A stretch of DNA of 64,000 nt from Terrisporobacter petrolearius. Lineage in GTDB: Bacteria; Bacillota; Clostridia; Peptostreptococcales; Peptostreptococcaceae. Position numbers and translations under genes: made by a program. The first letter of the stretch is position 1. Each line of letters starts with the position of its first letter. The notes beneath the pieces are model-generated. The model did not search any database. It saw only the letters and a list, made by a program, of their open reading frames with translations, and was not told the origin of the DNA. Location of the stretch: contig NZ_JAHZMO010000006.1 in NCBI RefSeq assembly GCF_020748185.1, forward strand, positions 1 to 64,000, in the 5' to 3' direction. Positions 23,761 through 32,603 of this stretch are shown in pieces.

Positions 23761-25326
23761 TTGTCAATATTTTCAAAAATACTCAAAAACATTGGAAAAG
23801 GACTACTTTTAATAATAGGTTTATGGCTGTTAGCTATTATGTCTGTAGTATTCTATATGAAGGGAATAAATCCTATATTGCTAACCTTCTATATCATCAT
23901 GTCACTTGCAATGAATACTGGACTTCTTTGGCCGGATATTTTCAAAACCCTTTCCAAAGGGAAGAAAAGCAGAAAGACGGTGTTAAAATTCTTTGGTATA
24001 CCCTCATTAGTGATGTTTATTATTTTTTATACAGCAGTTATATTTTATATTCAAGATATACCAGTAATTCTGGGGTTTCTCTCAATCATGGCTTTTCTTC
24101 TTATGGTTATAGCTTTTAAAATACCTGGAACATTAGCAGAATCTCTTGTGAAAAAAAGTAAAGGAAGTAGACTAAGTTTATTTGGTGTACCGGCTATTAT
24201 ATTACTGGTCTTAACGTTTATATCAGTGCCAATGATTGAAAATTATCGAACAAGACTTTTTGAGCAGGCTGAAGAGAAACGTATTCAGGCTATTCAATCT
24301 GCAACTATAAAGACACCTGCAAAGGATGGCAAAGTTAAGGTGTATCCCCTTCATGTAGGAGATACAATTCTGACCTATGGGCAATTCTATGGCGGTTTTG
24401 ATGGTTGGGTAGGATTGACAGGATATTTTAAGAGCCTTGTGAATAAAGATACCATTACTATACCGTTATACACATATCTTATAGATCACCCAGATCATGG
24501 CCTTATGATGGTTGATGCTGCCATTAACTGGGAACAGGCCAATGAACATGATGGGTTCTATAATCACAATTATATGGTTTCACGTTTGTTGACGGTGAAA
24601 GATGAATATAGACTTACTACGGAGCAGGAGCTTCAGGTTCAGGTGGAGAAACTGGGTTATAAGCTTGAAGATATAAAAACAGTATTCATGACGCACTCTC
24701 ATGATGACCACGCAGGCGGGTTGCGAAATCTACCAAATGCCCAAGCTGTAATAAGTAAGGAGGATTGGGAAAAGGGAACCTCAATTTACCCATATTCCTT
24801 TGGTTTAGTAAAGGAGAATCTCAAGTTGTTTACCTATGATTCTGGTAAATTTAAGAGCTTTTCAAAAAGTTTGGATTACTTTGGTGATGGTAGTGTTATA
24901 CTTCTTCCTACTCCAGGCCACTCCCCAGGACATTCTGCTGTTTTGGTGCAGGCAGAAGGATATGATTTTTTATTCATGGGGGATACTCCATATACCTTAA
25001 ATCATATGTCAATTGAAGAGGTGAGACAGCTGACTTTAGGTGGTATAGAGGAAGAAAAACAGCTGGAGTCAACCCGTAATCTACAGAAATTAGTGGATGT
25101 TAAGCCTGACACAGTTATGTTATTTGCTCATGATTATACTGATTATCAGAGTGATTACATTGAGAAGTTTCTTATAGATGGTAGTTTATCAGAAGAAGAG
25201 TTGAATAATATAAGAGACTATAGGTTTAAGATTTTCGACGATAAATGGAAGTTGAATCCAGGTAATATGCCTTACTATGTGCCTGCATCGGGCGATAAGG
25301 AAACAGGCAGAGTAGATTTCAAATAG
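23761..25326 (+). CDS. Membrane-anchored metallo-beta-lactamase-fold hydrolase, lactonase-like
   Basis: The protein has 521 residues, with a TTG start after AAAGGAG. Residues 1-165 hold about five hydrophobic segments (such as LLLIIGLWLLAIMSVVFYM, FIIFYTAVIFYI). The rest is a zinc-hydrolase domain with THSHDDH (His312, His314, Asp316, His317), PGHSPGH (His387), GDT (Asp408) and AHDY (His457). The domain order and the D/Y elements resemble N-acyl-homoserine-lactonase-type enzymes; ordinary versions lack the membrane part. With a TetR regulator in front it could destroy a lactone signal or drug at the membrane. The substrate is unknown, and esters or phosphodiesters are alternatives. Confidence 0.75.
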   Translation: MSIFSKILKNIGKGLLLIIGLWLLAIMSVVFYMKGINPILLTFYIIMSLAMNTGLLWPDIFKTLSKGKKSRKTVLKFFGIPSLVMFIIFYTAVIFYIQDIPVILGFLSIMAFLLMVIAFKIPGTLAESLVKKSKGSRLSLFGVPAIILLVLTFISVPMIENYRTRLFEQAEEKRIQAIQSATIKTPAKDGKVKVYPLHVGDTILTYGQFYGGFDGWVGLTGYFKSLVNKDTITIPLYTYLIDHPDHGLMMVDAAINWEQANEHDGFYNHNYMVSRLLTVKDEYRLTTEQELQVQVEKLGYKLEDIKTVFMTHSHDDHAGGLRNLPNAQAVISKEDWEKGTSIYPYSFGLVKENLKLFTYDSGKFKSFSKSLDYFGDGSVILLPTPGHSPGHSAVLVQAEGYDFLFMGDTPYTLNHMSIEEVRQLTLGGIEEEKQLESTRNLQKLVDVKPDTVMLFAHDYTDYQSDYIEKFLIDGSLSEEELNNIRDYRFKIFDDKWKLNPGNMPYYVPASGDKETGRVDFK

Positions 25327-25544
25327 GAAGCATAAGTTCATGATGTATTTGAAATCATTATTCTATTAAAACATGTGTAAAGATGGCAGTAAAGATGTCA
25401 AGCAAATTGTAGCTCCCCCAATAAAATCTAATTATTCCTAATAAACTGTGATTAATCTGCTAAAGTATAATTAAAGTTAAGGAATAGAATTGACAAAAGG
25501 GAAGACAAAGCAAAAAAAATAAATAGAAGTAGATGTAAGATAAG

Positions 25545-25612
25545 TACAGGGATTAAGCGATATATTGTTTAGTCTCTTTTTTATATTTTAATCAAACTTT
25601 AGCAATATTTTT
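25545..25612 (+). repeat. Terminator-plus-TTTTAATCAAACTTT repeat, copy 1
   Basis: GGGATTAAGC and GTTTAGTCTC form a hairpin (with G-U pairs) followed by a T-run. Then comes TATTTTAATCAAACTTTAG (25584-25602). The same order of hairpin, T-run and TTTTAAYCAAACTTTAAT appears at 28783-28836 and 56248-56305, and in weaker form at 48690-48755. Confidence 0.55.
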
Positions 25613-25650
25613 TATATCAACACCAACTATTTCTGCTATTTTTAAAATGT

Positions 25651-25710
25651 ATCAATATGCTTGACTGTGTCAAATAATTACTTGACATAGTCAAGCATAT
25701 TGATTTATAT
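25651..25710 (+). promoter_or_regulatory. Long palindromic operator with promoter for the MarR-GNAT gene
   Basis: ATCAATATGCTTGACT at 25651-25666 is repeated in inverted form as AGTCAAGCATATTGAT at 25689-25704, with further inner pairing (TGTCAA/TTGACA). The right arm contains the -35 TTGACA (25682-25687), with TTATAT at 25705-25710 after a 17-base gap. An operator overlapping the promoter of a MarR-type gene indicates autorepression. Confidence 0.75.
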
Positions 25711-25744
25711 TTAAATTAAAAATAATAATGAGAGGATGATATTT

Positions 25745-26677
25745 ATGAAAAAAAGTCCACTTGACAACAAGATTGACCAAGTTCGAAAGTTCAATAGATT
25801 TTTCACACGAAAGATAGGTGCCTTACACGAAGGATTATTACATAGTTCTTATTCCCTTACTGAAGTACGTATTCTCTTTGAAATTGCTAATGGTGATAAT
25901 CCAACTGCAACAAAGTTAAGTCGTGAGTTAGGTCTGGATGCCGGCTATCTCAGCCGTATCATAACTCGTTTTGATGAACAAGGGCTTACTGAAAGAGTTC
26001 GTTCAGAGCATGATGGTCGACAGTTTCTTATTCGCCTTACACAGGAAGGTATGAATGTATTTTCGGATTTAGATCAGCGTTCACGAGATGAAGTTGCCGA
26101 GATATTAAATGAACTTAGTGAAGAAGATCAACAAAAATTTCTGAAATCGATGCACGATATTGAAAATATCCTTAATAAGAAAAGTTTTAAACTTTCTGAA
26201 ACATTTTTTCTAAGAAGTCATCAACCAGGTGATATGGGCTGGGTTACCCACAGGCATGGTGTGCTATATGCCCAAGAATATGGGTGGGATGAACATTTTG
26301 AGGCGCTTGTAGCTCAGATTGCAGCAGATTTCATTAATAATTACAAACCTGAACGTGAGCGATGTATAATCGCAGAAATGAATGGTGAAATAGTGGGTTC
26401 AGTGTTCGTTGTACAATCTAGTGAAACAGTAGCTAAATTACGACTGCTTTTAGTAGAGCCAAAAGCACGTGGGTTCGGACTCGGAAGCCGTTTGGTCCAA
26501 GAGAGCGTTACATTTGCAAGACGCGCTGGCTATGAAAAGATTGTTTTATGGACCAATAGCGTGCTCGAAGGAGCACGACATATTTATGCAAAAACTGGAT
26601 TTAAGATAACGGAGCAGGAATCACATCATAGCTTTGGTAAAGAACTAATTGGAGAGACGTGGGAAATGATTCTTTAA
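25745..26677 (+). CDS. MarR regulator fused to GNAT acetyltransferase
   Basis: The protein has 310 residues. ATG at 25745 lies nine bases after GAGG. Residues 1-150 are a MarR winged helix (TATKLSRELGLDAGYLSRIITRFDEQGL, RSEHDGRQ). Residues 155-310 are a GNAT domain (IIAEMNGEIVGSVFV, and the acetyl-CoA-binding LLVEPKARGFGLGSRLV, then YAKTGFKI). Such fusions are found across bacteria; a few act as acetyltransferase-controlled regulators, but targets are mostly unknown. The long palindrome upstream is the probable self-binding site. It is monocistronic, ending about 190 bases before a strong terminator. Confidence 0.88.
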   Translation: MKKSPLDNKIDQVRKFNRFFTRKIGALHEGLLHSSYSLTEVRILFEIANGDNPTATKLSRELGLDAGYLSRIITRFDEQGLTERVRSEHDGRQFLIRLTQEGMNVFSDLDQRSRDEVAEILNELSEEDQQKFLKSMHDIENILNKKSFKLSETFFLRSHQPGDMGWVTHRHGVLYAQEYGWDEHFEALVAQIAADFINNYKPERERCIIAEMNGEIVGSVFVVQSSETVAKLRLLLVEPKARGFGLGSRLVQESVTFARRAGYEKIVLWTNSVLEGARHIYAKTGFKITEQESHHSFGKELIGETWEMIL

Positions 26678-26871
26678 GAAAAGGTCTTAAACAAAGGGCA
26701 TTTAACAATTCTACTGTTACTTGTAAGAACTCAACAATACTCTTGTTGCTTTTGAGGGCGATAGATTAATTGAAGCAATTCATATGTAAATGATAATATA
26801 TGAATTTATATTAAATAGAATATAAAAATGTACAAAATCATACAAATGGGAAAAACATAAGTTTTACTAAA

Positions 26872-26908
26872 AAATAAACCTGTCAATTTTGACAGGTTTA
26901 TTTTTTAT
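26872..26908 (+). terminator. Intrinsic terminator AAACCTGTCA/TGACAGGTTT
   Basis: AATAAACCTGTCAA and TTGACAGGTTTATT form a perfect stem with a very short loop and a T6 run. A near copy stands at 45401-45437 after the MFS gene. Confidence 0.85.
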
Positions 26909-26937
26909 GATCTTCACTTTAACATAATTTTAAAATA

Positions 26938-26976
26938 GGAATGAAACAGTGTTTAGGTATTGCGGCTACTTTATCA
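26938..26976 (+). pseudogene. Scar of a BcrA-type ABC ATPase gene
   Basis: GGAATGAAACAGTGTTTAGG and the following bases would encode GMKQCLGIAATLS, the signature region of BcrA-type ATPases, and resemble the intact sequence at 15888-15918 in DNA as well. Nothing before or after extends the match. The following AAGGAACCCTTATTTTT plus GTTTGGGAGAAC resembles the hairpin tail at 725-756. Confidence 0.4.
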
Positions 26977-27168
26977 AAGCTCACATGTTAAGGAACCCTT
27001 ATTTTTATTGTTTGGGAGAACATATAAACTACTAAAAAAGATATGGTTGAGTTGATAAGTAAATAGAAATCAAAAACATTGTAAAATAAACATAACATAA
27101 TATGTTATATTTAATTGGTTGATTAATGAAAAGATTATAATATAATGAGTATAAAGGATGTGAAAAGT

Positions 27169-27597
27169 ATGATAAATATGAATCTGAAAGAATTACGAAA
27201 AAATCATAGATATACACAAGAAGAAGTTGCTGAAAAGATAAGCGTTTCAAGACAAGCGGTTGCAAAATGGGAAAATGGCGAAACTATACCTGATATCAAT
27301 AATTGTATCGCGTTGGCAGAATTGTATGGAGTTTCGTTGGATGATCTTGTAAACCATTCGAAACAAAAAACTGGAATAGGCATTCAGCCTGAGGGAAAAC
27401 ACATATTTGGAACGGTAAAGGTTGGAGAAAGGGGTCAAATTGTAATTCCTAAAAAAGCTAGAGAGATATTTAATATTTGTCCTCAAGACAGTTTACTAGT
27501 CCTAGGTGATGAGTATCAGGGAATTGCCCTGGTAAAGCACGATAAATTCATGCATTTTATAGAAGCAGTTTATAATTCTGAAGAATGCAAGGAGTAG
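27169..27597 (+). CDS. XRE-AbrB fusion transcription regulator
   Basis: The 142-residue protein's ATG at 27169 follows AAAGGATGTG; the ATG at 27145 is upstream of that site. Residues 1-65 are a Cro/XRE HTH (LKELRKNHRYTQEEVAEKISVSRQAVAKWENGE). Residues 85-130 are an AbrB/SpoVT swapped-hairpin DNA-binding domain (GTVKVGERGQIVIPKKAREIFNI). Two DNA-binding domains in one protein suggest binding to bipartite sites or sensing through AbrB-type dimerisation. It precedes the membrane-anchored hydrolase gene by 76 bases and may control it. A promoter with TATAAT near 27138 is plausible. Confidence 0.85.
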   Translation: MINMNLKELRKNHRYTQEEVAEKISVSRQAVAKWENGETIPDINNCIALAELYGVSLDDLVNHSKQKTGIGIQPEGKHIFGTVKVGERGQIVIPKKAREIFNICPQDSLLVLGDEYQGIALVKHDKFMHFIEAVYNSEECKE

Positions 27598-27673
27598 AAG
27601 ATACAATTAATATAGGATGAATTAAAGTGATAATAGATTTTGAATTATATAACTTGATGGGGAGAGACACGAT

Positions 27674-28741
27674 ATGAAGATAAAAAAGAAAAGGAAAATA
27701 ATACTAGGTGGAATTCTAGCGTTTATAATATTTTTTGTAGGATCTTATTTTTATACTAATAGCACTTATATTGAGAAGCCGTTAAAAAAAATGTATAGTA
27801 CGGGATTTACAGAAAAACAAATAAAGCTAAAGGATGGTACCATATTAAATTATGGGGAAGGTCCAAGCAATGGTAAAACACCACTTCTACTAATTCATGG
27901 TCAAGGTATGTCTTGGGAGGATTATGCAAAAGTATTGCCTGAATTATCAAAGCATTACCATGTATACGCTGTCGATTGCCACGGACACGGAGAATCTGAT
28001 AAAAATCCTGATAAATATTCAGCTAAAAAAATGGCTGAGGATTTTATCGAATTTATTGATTTGAAAATAGGGGAAAAAACAGTGGTTTCCGGTCATTCTT
28101 CAGGTGGAATGATTGCTGCATGGATGGCAGCATATTCGCCAGAGCGTGTACTGGGAACAGTTATTGAAGATTCACCTTTCTTCTCAACTGAACCTGATAG
28201 GAGGGAGAAAACATATGTATGGGTATATGGTTTTCAATTGTATGAAGACTTTAAAAATCAAAATGAAGAGAAGGATTATTTCAAGTACAGTTTAGAAAGA
28301 AGTTATTGGAGAAACATGTTTGGAGATTTTCTTTGGAGACGATTTTCCGAAGATGCAATAGCATATCATAAAAAATATCCTAATAGACCTGTACATTTAA
28401 AATATTTACCTCCACAGATAAATAGAATATTTGAAAGTGTAACTTATCCATACGATCGTAAATTTGGAGAAACATTTTATGATAATACATGGTTTGAAGA
28501 CTATAATCAATCAAAGGTGTTATCAGAAATTAAAAGTCCTACAGTATTTATAAAAGCTTCAACAAGTTATGATGAGGATTTATTAGTAGCAGCGTTATCG
28601 GATGAAGATGCTGATCATGTGGTTGAATTATTGGAAAATGGAAAGAGAATTAATGTGGATTCACCTGGGCACGATATACACTACGATAAACCCGAAGAAT
28701 TTATTCGAATCATGGTTGATTTCTTAAATGAAGTACAATAA
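27674..28741 (+). CDS. Membrane-anchored alpha/beta hydrolase
   Basis: The 355-residue protein has a basic N-terminus and one membrane segment (IILGGILAFIIFFVGSYFY, residues 9-27), so the catalytic domain is probably outside the membrane. Oxyanion-hole motif HGQG lies at 75-78, nucleophile elbow GHSSGG has Ser142, and the catalytic His is likely in SPGHDIHYDKP near the C-terminus. Family members are esterases, lipases or peptidases; the substrate is not predictable. The upstream XRE-AbrB regulator may be its controller. A terminator-type repeat follows at 28783. Confidence 0.82.
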   Translation: MKIKKKRKIILGGILAFIIFFVGSYFYTNSTYIEKPLKKMYSTGFTEKQIKLKDGTILNYGEGPSNGKTPLLLIHGQGMSWEDYAKVLPELSKHYHVYAVDCHGHGESDKNPDKYSAKKMAEDFIEFIDLKIGEKTVVSGHSSGGMIAAWMAAYSPERVLGTVIEDSPFFSTEPDRREKTYVWVYGFQLYEDFKNQNEEKDYFKYSLERSYWRNMFGDFLWRRFSEDAIAYHKKYPNRPVHLKYLPPQINRIFESVTYPYDRKFGETFYDNTWFEDYNQSKVLSEIKSPTVFIKASTSYDEDLLVAALSDEDADHVVELLENGKRINVDSPGHDIHYDKPEEFIRIMVDFLNEVQ

Positions 28742-28782
28742 TTGACACAAAAATGGAATTTAAAATAAGATAAGTAGAGAGA

Positions 28783-28840
28783 TTAAGCGAGATATTGTTT
28801 AGTCTCTTTTTGTATTTTAACCAAACTTTAATGTGATTCT
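28783..28840 (+). repeat. Terminator-plus-TTTTAACCAAACTTTAAT repeat, copy 2
   Basis: AGAGATTAAGC and GTTTAGTCTCT form a stem followed by TTTTTG. Then comes TATTTTAACCAAACTTTAATG. This is the best-formed copy and shares about 45 bases with copy 1. The remaining gap up to 29215 is AT-rich with no gene. Confidence 0.6.
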
Positions 28841-29215
28841 ATTAATATGAAGATAAATATAAATAGTGAAATAATCAAAAGATTAATAATATTATAGTGT
28901 GCTGTAAAAAATCGTACATTTTAAGAGCATATGTGTAAAATCAGTGAATTATTGCAATACTGTGTTTTATAAATAGTAGTAAAGTAAAAATATCTTATGT
29001 TAAAATGTATAAGAGTAATGTGATACTTTATAATATACATATAAAATAAAAAATTGTTAAATATGCTGAAAATAGACGATTTTTAGAGACTATCTAGTAC
29101 AAACAGATTATAAGTATAAAAAACATCATTGTATAAAAAGATATTAGTATTAAAATATTTAGTAATAAATTAAGAAATAGGATTATAATGATAATTCGGA
29201 TAAATGGGTGATATT

Positions 29216-29908
29216 ATGGAAAAAGAAATACAAATTTTAGTTGTAGAAGATGATAATGATATTAATAAATTATTATGTAATATTATAAAAAAGAGTGGAT
29301 ATACGGCACAAGCTGCATATTCAGGAACTGAAGCAATGCTTTATGTGGAAAAACAAGAGTGGGATATGGTTCTTCTTGATTTAATGCTTCCAGGAATTAC
29401 AGGAGAAGAGGTTCTTTTAAGGATTAGGGAACATAGCTTAGTTCCTGTGATTATTATTTCAGCTAAAGGTGAAGCTCAAACTAAGGTAAATATATTGAGG
29501 GTAGGAGCAGATGATTATATTACAAAACCTTTTGATATTGAAGAAGTTTCTGCTCGAATTGATTCTTTATTAAGAAGATATAAACAAGTGATAAACCAAG
29601 GACAAAATCATGTGTTAAAGCATAAAGATGTTTGCCTTGATTTAGAGTCAAAAAGAGTGACAGCTGGAGGGACTGAAGTTGTATTAACAGCTCGTGAATA
29701 TGAAATACTATTACTTTTGATGCAATCTCCCAAAAAGATTTTTACTAAGGCAAATATATTTGAGAGCATATGGAAAGATGATTTCCTAGGTGATGATAAT
29801 ACAGTTAATGTTCATATGAGTCATTTAAGAAATAAGTTGACAAAAGCAAATCAAAATGAAGAATATATTGAAACTATCTGGGGTATGGGATACAGACTTA
29901 AAAATTAA
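29216..29908 (+). CDS. OmpR-family response regulator of ABC exporter operon 1
   Basis: The protein has 230 residues. ATG at 29216 is preferred because GGGTGAT precedes it; an ATG at 29204 is also in frame. The receiver domain has acidic pocket Glu11-Asp12-Asp13, phospho-acceptor Asp55 (LLDLMLPG) and the Lys in ITKPFD. The C-terminal winged helix has VVLTAREYEILLLLM and NVHMSHLRNKL. It heads the four-gene operon with an ABC exporter and the histidine kinase at 31701. It is a paralogue of the protein at 50314 (VEDDNDI, AYSGTEA and LLDLMLPG are shared). It probably activates its own exporter when cell-envelope-active peptides are present. Confidence 0.9.
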   Translation: MEKEIQILVVEDDNDINKLLCNIIKKSGYTAQAAYSGTEAMLYVEKQEWDMVLLDLMLPGITGEEVLLRIREHSLVPVIIISAKGEAQTKVNILRVGADDYITKPFDIEEVSARIDSLLRRYKQVINQGQNHVLKHKDVCLDLESKRVTAGGTEVVLTAREYEILLLLMQSPKKIFTKANIFESIWKDDFLGDDNTVNVHMSHLRNKLTKANQNEEYIETIWGMGYRLKN

Positions 29909-29991
29909 GGTTTTCTTAATATTTTATTTAATTTCTCTTATGGATTTGTCTTTATACTACTACTATCATATAAGAGAGGTGTGAGAGTCCT

Positions 29992-30915
29992 ATGAATGAA
30001 TATGTACTAAGAACTAATAATCTTGATAAAAAATATAAAGAAGGTTTTGCCCTTAATGATGTAAATATTGAAATTAAAAAAGGTGAGATTTATGGATTTA
30101 TTGGACAAAATGGTGCTGGCAAAACAACACTGCTTAGAATAATTACAGGTCTTGCATTTCCAACTAAGGGAAATGTAGAACTATTTGGACAAAGTAGTGA
30201 GAAAGATTTGTTACAATCTATCAAGAGAATAGGAGCAGTTATTGAAAATCCTGCTTTATTTCCAAATATGTCAGCTTATGAAAATCTAGAACTGCATCGC
30301 TTGCAAAAAGGTATTCCAAATAAAAAGTCTATTGAGAAAACTTTGGAACTTGTTGGATTACAAAACACAGGAGGAAAAAAAGCAGTCAATTTTTCATTAG
30401 GAATGAAGCAAAGACTGGGCATTGCTATTGCGCTCTTAAGTGACCCAGAATTTTTAATTCTTGATGAACCTACAAATGGCTTAGATCCTATGGGAATAGT
30501 TGAGCTTCGTGAGCTTATAAAAAAACTAAATCGAGAAAAAGGAATGACAGTTTTAATATCTAGTCATATGTTAAGTGAGCTTTACCAGCTTGCTACAAGA
30601 TATGGTATTATTCATAAAGGAAAACTGTTGGAACAGATTACAGCAAAAGAGCTGAATGAAAAATGCAGACAATATTTAAGTATAAAAGTTGATAATCCAA
30701 GTAAAGGAGCAACTGTACTAGAAGCTGAACTGGGTGCAACAGATTTTGAAGTTATGGCAGATGGAACTATAAAGTTATATAGTCATCTTAACGATATACG
30801 AAAGGTATCAATGGCTATAACTAAAAACAAACTTATTATTGAACACTTTTCACAAATGGGAGACGACTTGGAAAGTTATTTTACAAAACTTGTGGGAGGT
30901 GCAGAAAATGATTAA
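29992..30915 (+). CDS. BcrA-type ABC ATPase of operon 1
   Basis: The 307-residue protein, ATG after GAGAGGTGTGAG, has Walker A GQNGAGKTT, signature FSLGMKQRLGI, Walker B LILDEPTNGLDP, H-loop SSHMLSE and an ~85-residue C-terminal domain. It overlaps the permease gene by 8 bases, the same overlap as in the paralogous pair at 51973-51980. Such ATPases drive lantibiotic or bacitracin export or immunity. A small inverted repeat (CTCTTAT/ATAAGAG, 29936-29977) lies between it and the regulator gene. Confidence 0.9.
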   Translation: MNEYVLRTNNLDKKYKEGFALNDVNIEIKKGEIYGFIGQNGAGKTTLLRIITGLAFPTKGNVELFGQSSEKDLLQSIKRIGAVIENPALFPNMSAYENLELHRLQKGIPNKKSIEKTLELVGLQNTGGKKAVNFSLGMKQRLGIAIALLSDPEFLILDEPTNGLDPMGIVELRELIKKLNREKGMTVLISSHMLSELYQLATRYGIIHKGKLLEQITAKELNEKCRQYLSIKVDNPSKGATVLEAELGATDFEVMADGTIKLYSHLNDIRKVSMAITKNKLIIEHFSQMGDDLESYFTKLVGGAEND

Positions 30916-31678
30916 TCTAATTAAAGCAGAATTATTTAAGTTAAAAAGGAATCATACATTTTGGATTTTGGTTGGAGTTGTAACTGTAGTCTATGGGCTT
31001 GCTAATTATCTAGTTATAATAGACTGGTGGGGATTGCATAATACAAGTTTTGATAGTGTAGGTTTAAAAGAATATAATGCTATGGAAATGATGATGGCAC
31101 CCTTATTTTTTAATTTAACTATAAGTACACTGGCTGGATTTTTTATAAATGTAGATCATTCTACAGGTACTATTAAAAATCAAATATTAAGTGGAAATAA
31201 AAGAAGTCATATTTATTTGGCAAAGTTAATTGTTTTTTCTTTAGGTTCAGTAATTACCGCTGTTATATTACCTGTAATTACAGCAATATGTTTAACATTT
31301 TTATTAGGATATAGTCATATTTATACTAATGCTGCATTTGTGTATTTATTAAGAGCTTTTAGTTTATATACTCTTAGTATAATAGCCTATTCAGCCATTA
31401 TAATGCTTGTTGCTTCTTTAACTAGAGAAAGTGGAAAGACTATTATTATTACTATTATAGCTACTATTATTCTGTATGGAATTGAAAAGATATTTGTTCC
31501 TAAGTATGAAATACTTAGAATCATATATGAAAATTCTATATTTTATCAGATTTATAAAGCCTTTAGTCCTGTTGTTACATTCAATGAAATTGGAAGGAAT
31601 ATATTAATCTGTGCAGCAACATTTGTTATTATGGCTTATTGTGGGAGCAGGATTTTTAGAAGAATAGAAATTAAATAA
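30908..31678 (+). CDS. ABC-2 permease of operon 1
   Basis: The 256-residue protein's ATG at 30908 follows GGGAGGTG within the ATPase gene's end. A short cytoplasmic N-terminus (INLIKAELFKLKRNH) is followed by six hydrophobic segments, the first being TFWILVGVVTVVYGLANYLV. The STGTIKNQI loop is typical of ABC-2 immunity permeases. It forms a transporter with the preceding ATPase, likely removing a peptide antibiotic from the membrane. It is a paralogue of the permease at 51973 (there TGTIKDSV). Confidence 0.87.
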   Translation: MINLIKAELFKLKRNHTFWILVGVVTVVYGLANYLVIIDWWGLHNTSFDSVGLKEYNAMEMMMAPLFFNLTISTLAGFFINVDHSTGTIKNQILSGNKRSHIYLAKLIVFSLGSVITAVILPVITAICLTFLLGYSHIYTNAAFVYLLRAFSLYTLSIIAYSAIIMLVASLTRESGKTIIITIIATIILYGIEKIFVPKYEILRIIYENSIFYQIYKAFSPVVTFNEIGRNILICAATFVIMAYCGSRIFRRIEIK

Positions 31679-31700
31679 TTAGTGAAAGTGGGGTGGAAAA

Positions 31701-32603
31701 GTGATTTATGCAGTAATTGTCTCAAGTATATTAGCTATAGTTTTTCTTTCCCACTTATTATTTATGAAAAAAGAACTAAATAATATGTCAAATCAACTGA
31801 AAAATTATAATATGGGAAAAACTGAAAAGAAAATAGATATAACATTTTTAGATAAACATATAGGAAAGATGGCAATTGAAATCAATAATTTGATTGATCT
31901 GCATGCTATGTCTAATATTGAAAAGAAATCTGCTGAAAGGGAGCTAAAACAGGCTGTTGCAAATATGTCCCATGATTTAAGAACACCGTTAACATCTATT
32001 TTGGGGTATATTCAACTAATGGAAAAACCTGAAGTGACAGAGGAAGAAAAAAAGGAGTACTTAACAATAGCCAAGGATAGAACAAGGAGACTACAGATTT
32101 TATTAAATGACTTTTTTGAGCTTTCCCTTATTGAATCCGTTGATCATAGTTTAAAGCTTGAAAAATTAAAGATGAATAATATTGTGGAAGAAATTGTAAT
32201 GAATTTATATGATAGGTTTAATGAACAACAAATAGTTCCAAGTATTAAGATTCCTCAAGAGAAAATCAATATTATTGGAGATGAATCAGCTATAAAAAGA
32301 GTTATAGAAAACCTTCTCACAAATGCTATAAGGTATTCAGATGGAAATATAGCTATAATACTTGAAAAAAATAACAAAAATATAAGTTTAACAATAAGTA
32401 ATGGTGTAAAAGATTTAACAGAAAAAGATGTTGAATTATTTTTTGATAGGTTTTATACAGCAGACCAAACACGCTCAGGTAAAGGTACAGGACTAGGATT
32501 ATCTATTGCAAAAGGCTTGATGGAAAAAATGAATGGAAAACTTTCTGCTGAATTAAAGGATGGGTGGTTATATATGAAGTGTAGCTGGCTGCTGACAGAT
32601 TAG
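31701..32603 (+). CDS. Short-sensor histidine kinase of operon 1
   Basis: The 300-residue protein has a GTG start at 31701. One N-terminal membrane segment (YAVIVSSILAIVFLSHLLFM) leaves almost no extracellular loop, so the signal is probably received in the membrane or through the ABC transporter. The H-box has His91 (SHDLRTPLTS). The N-box NLLTNAIRYS and G-box GKGTGLGLSIAKGL form the ATP-binding domain. It should phosphorylate Asp55 of the response regulator at 29216. Gene order (regulator first, kinase last, ABC between) matches the paralogous operon at 50314-53644. Confidence 0.9.
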   Translation: MIYAVIVSSILAIVFLSHLLFMKKELNNMSNQLKNYNMGKTEKKIDITFLDKHIGKMAIEINNLIDLHAMSNIEKKSAERELKQAVANMSHDLRTPLTSILGYIQLMEKPEVTEEEKKEYLTIAKDRTRRLQILLNDFFELSLIESVDHSLKLEKLKMNNIVEEIVMNLYDRFNEQQIVPSIKIPQEKINIIGDESAIKRVIENLLTNAIRYSDGNIAIILEKNNKNISLTISNGVKDLTEKDVELFFDRFYTADQTRSGKGTGLGLSIAKGLMEKMNGKLSAELKDGWLYMKCSWLLTD

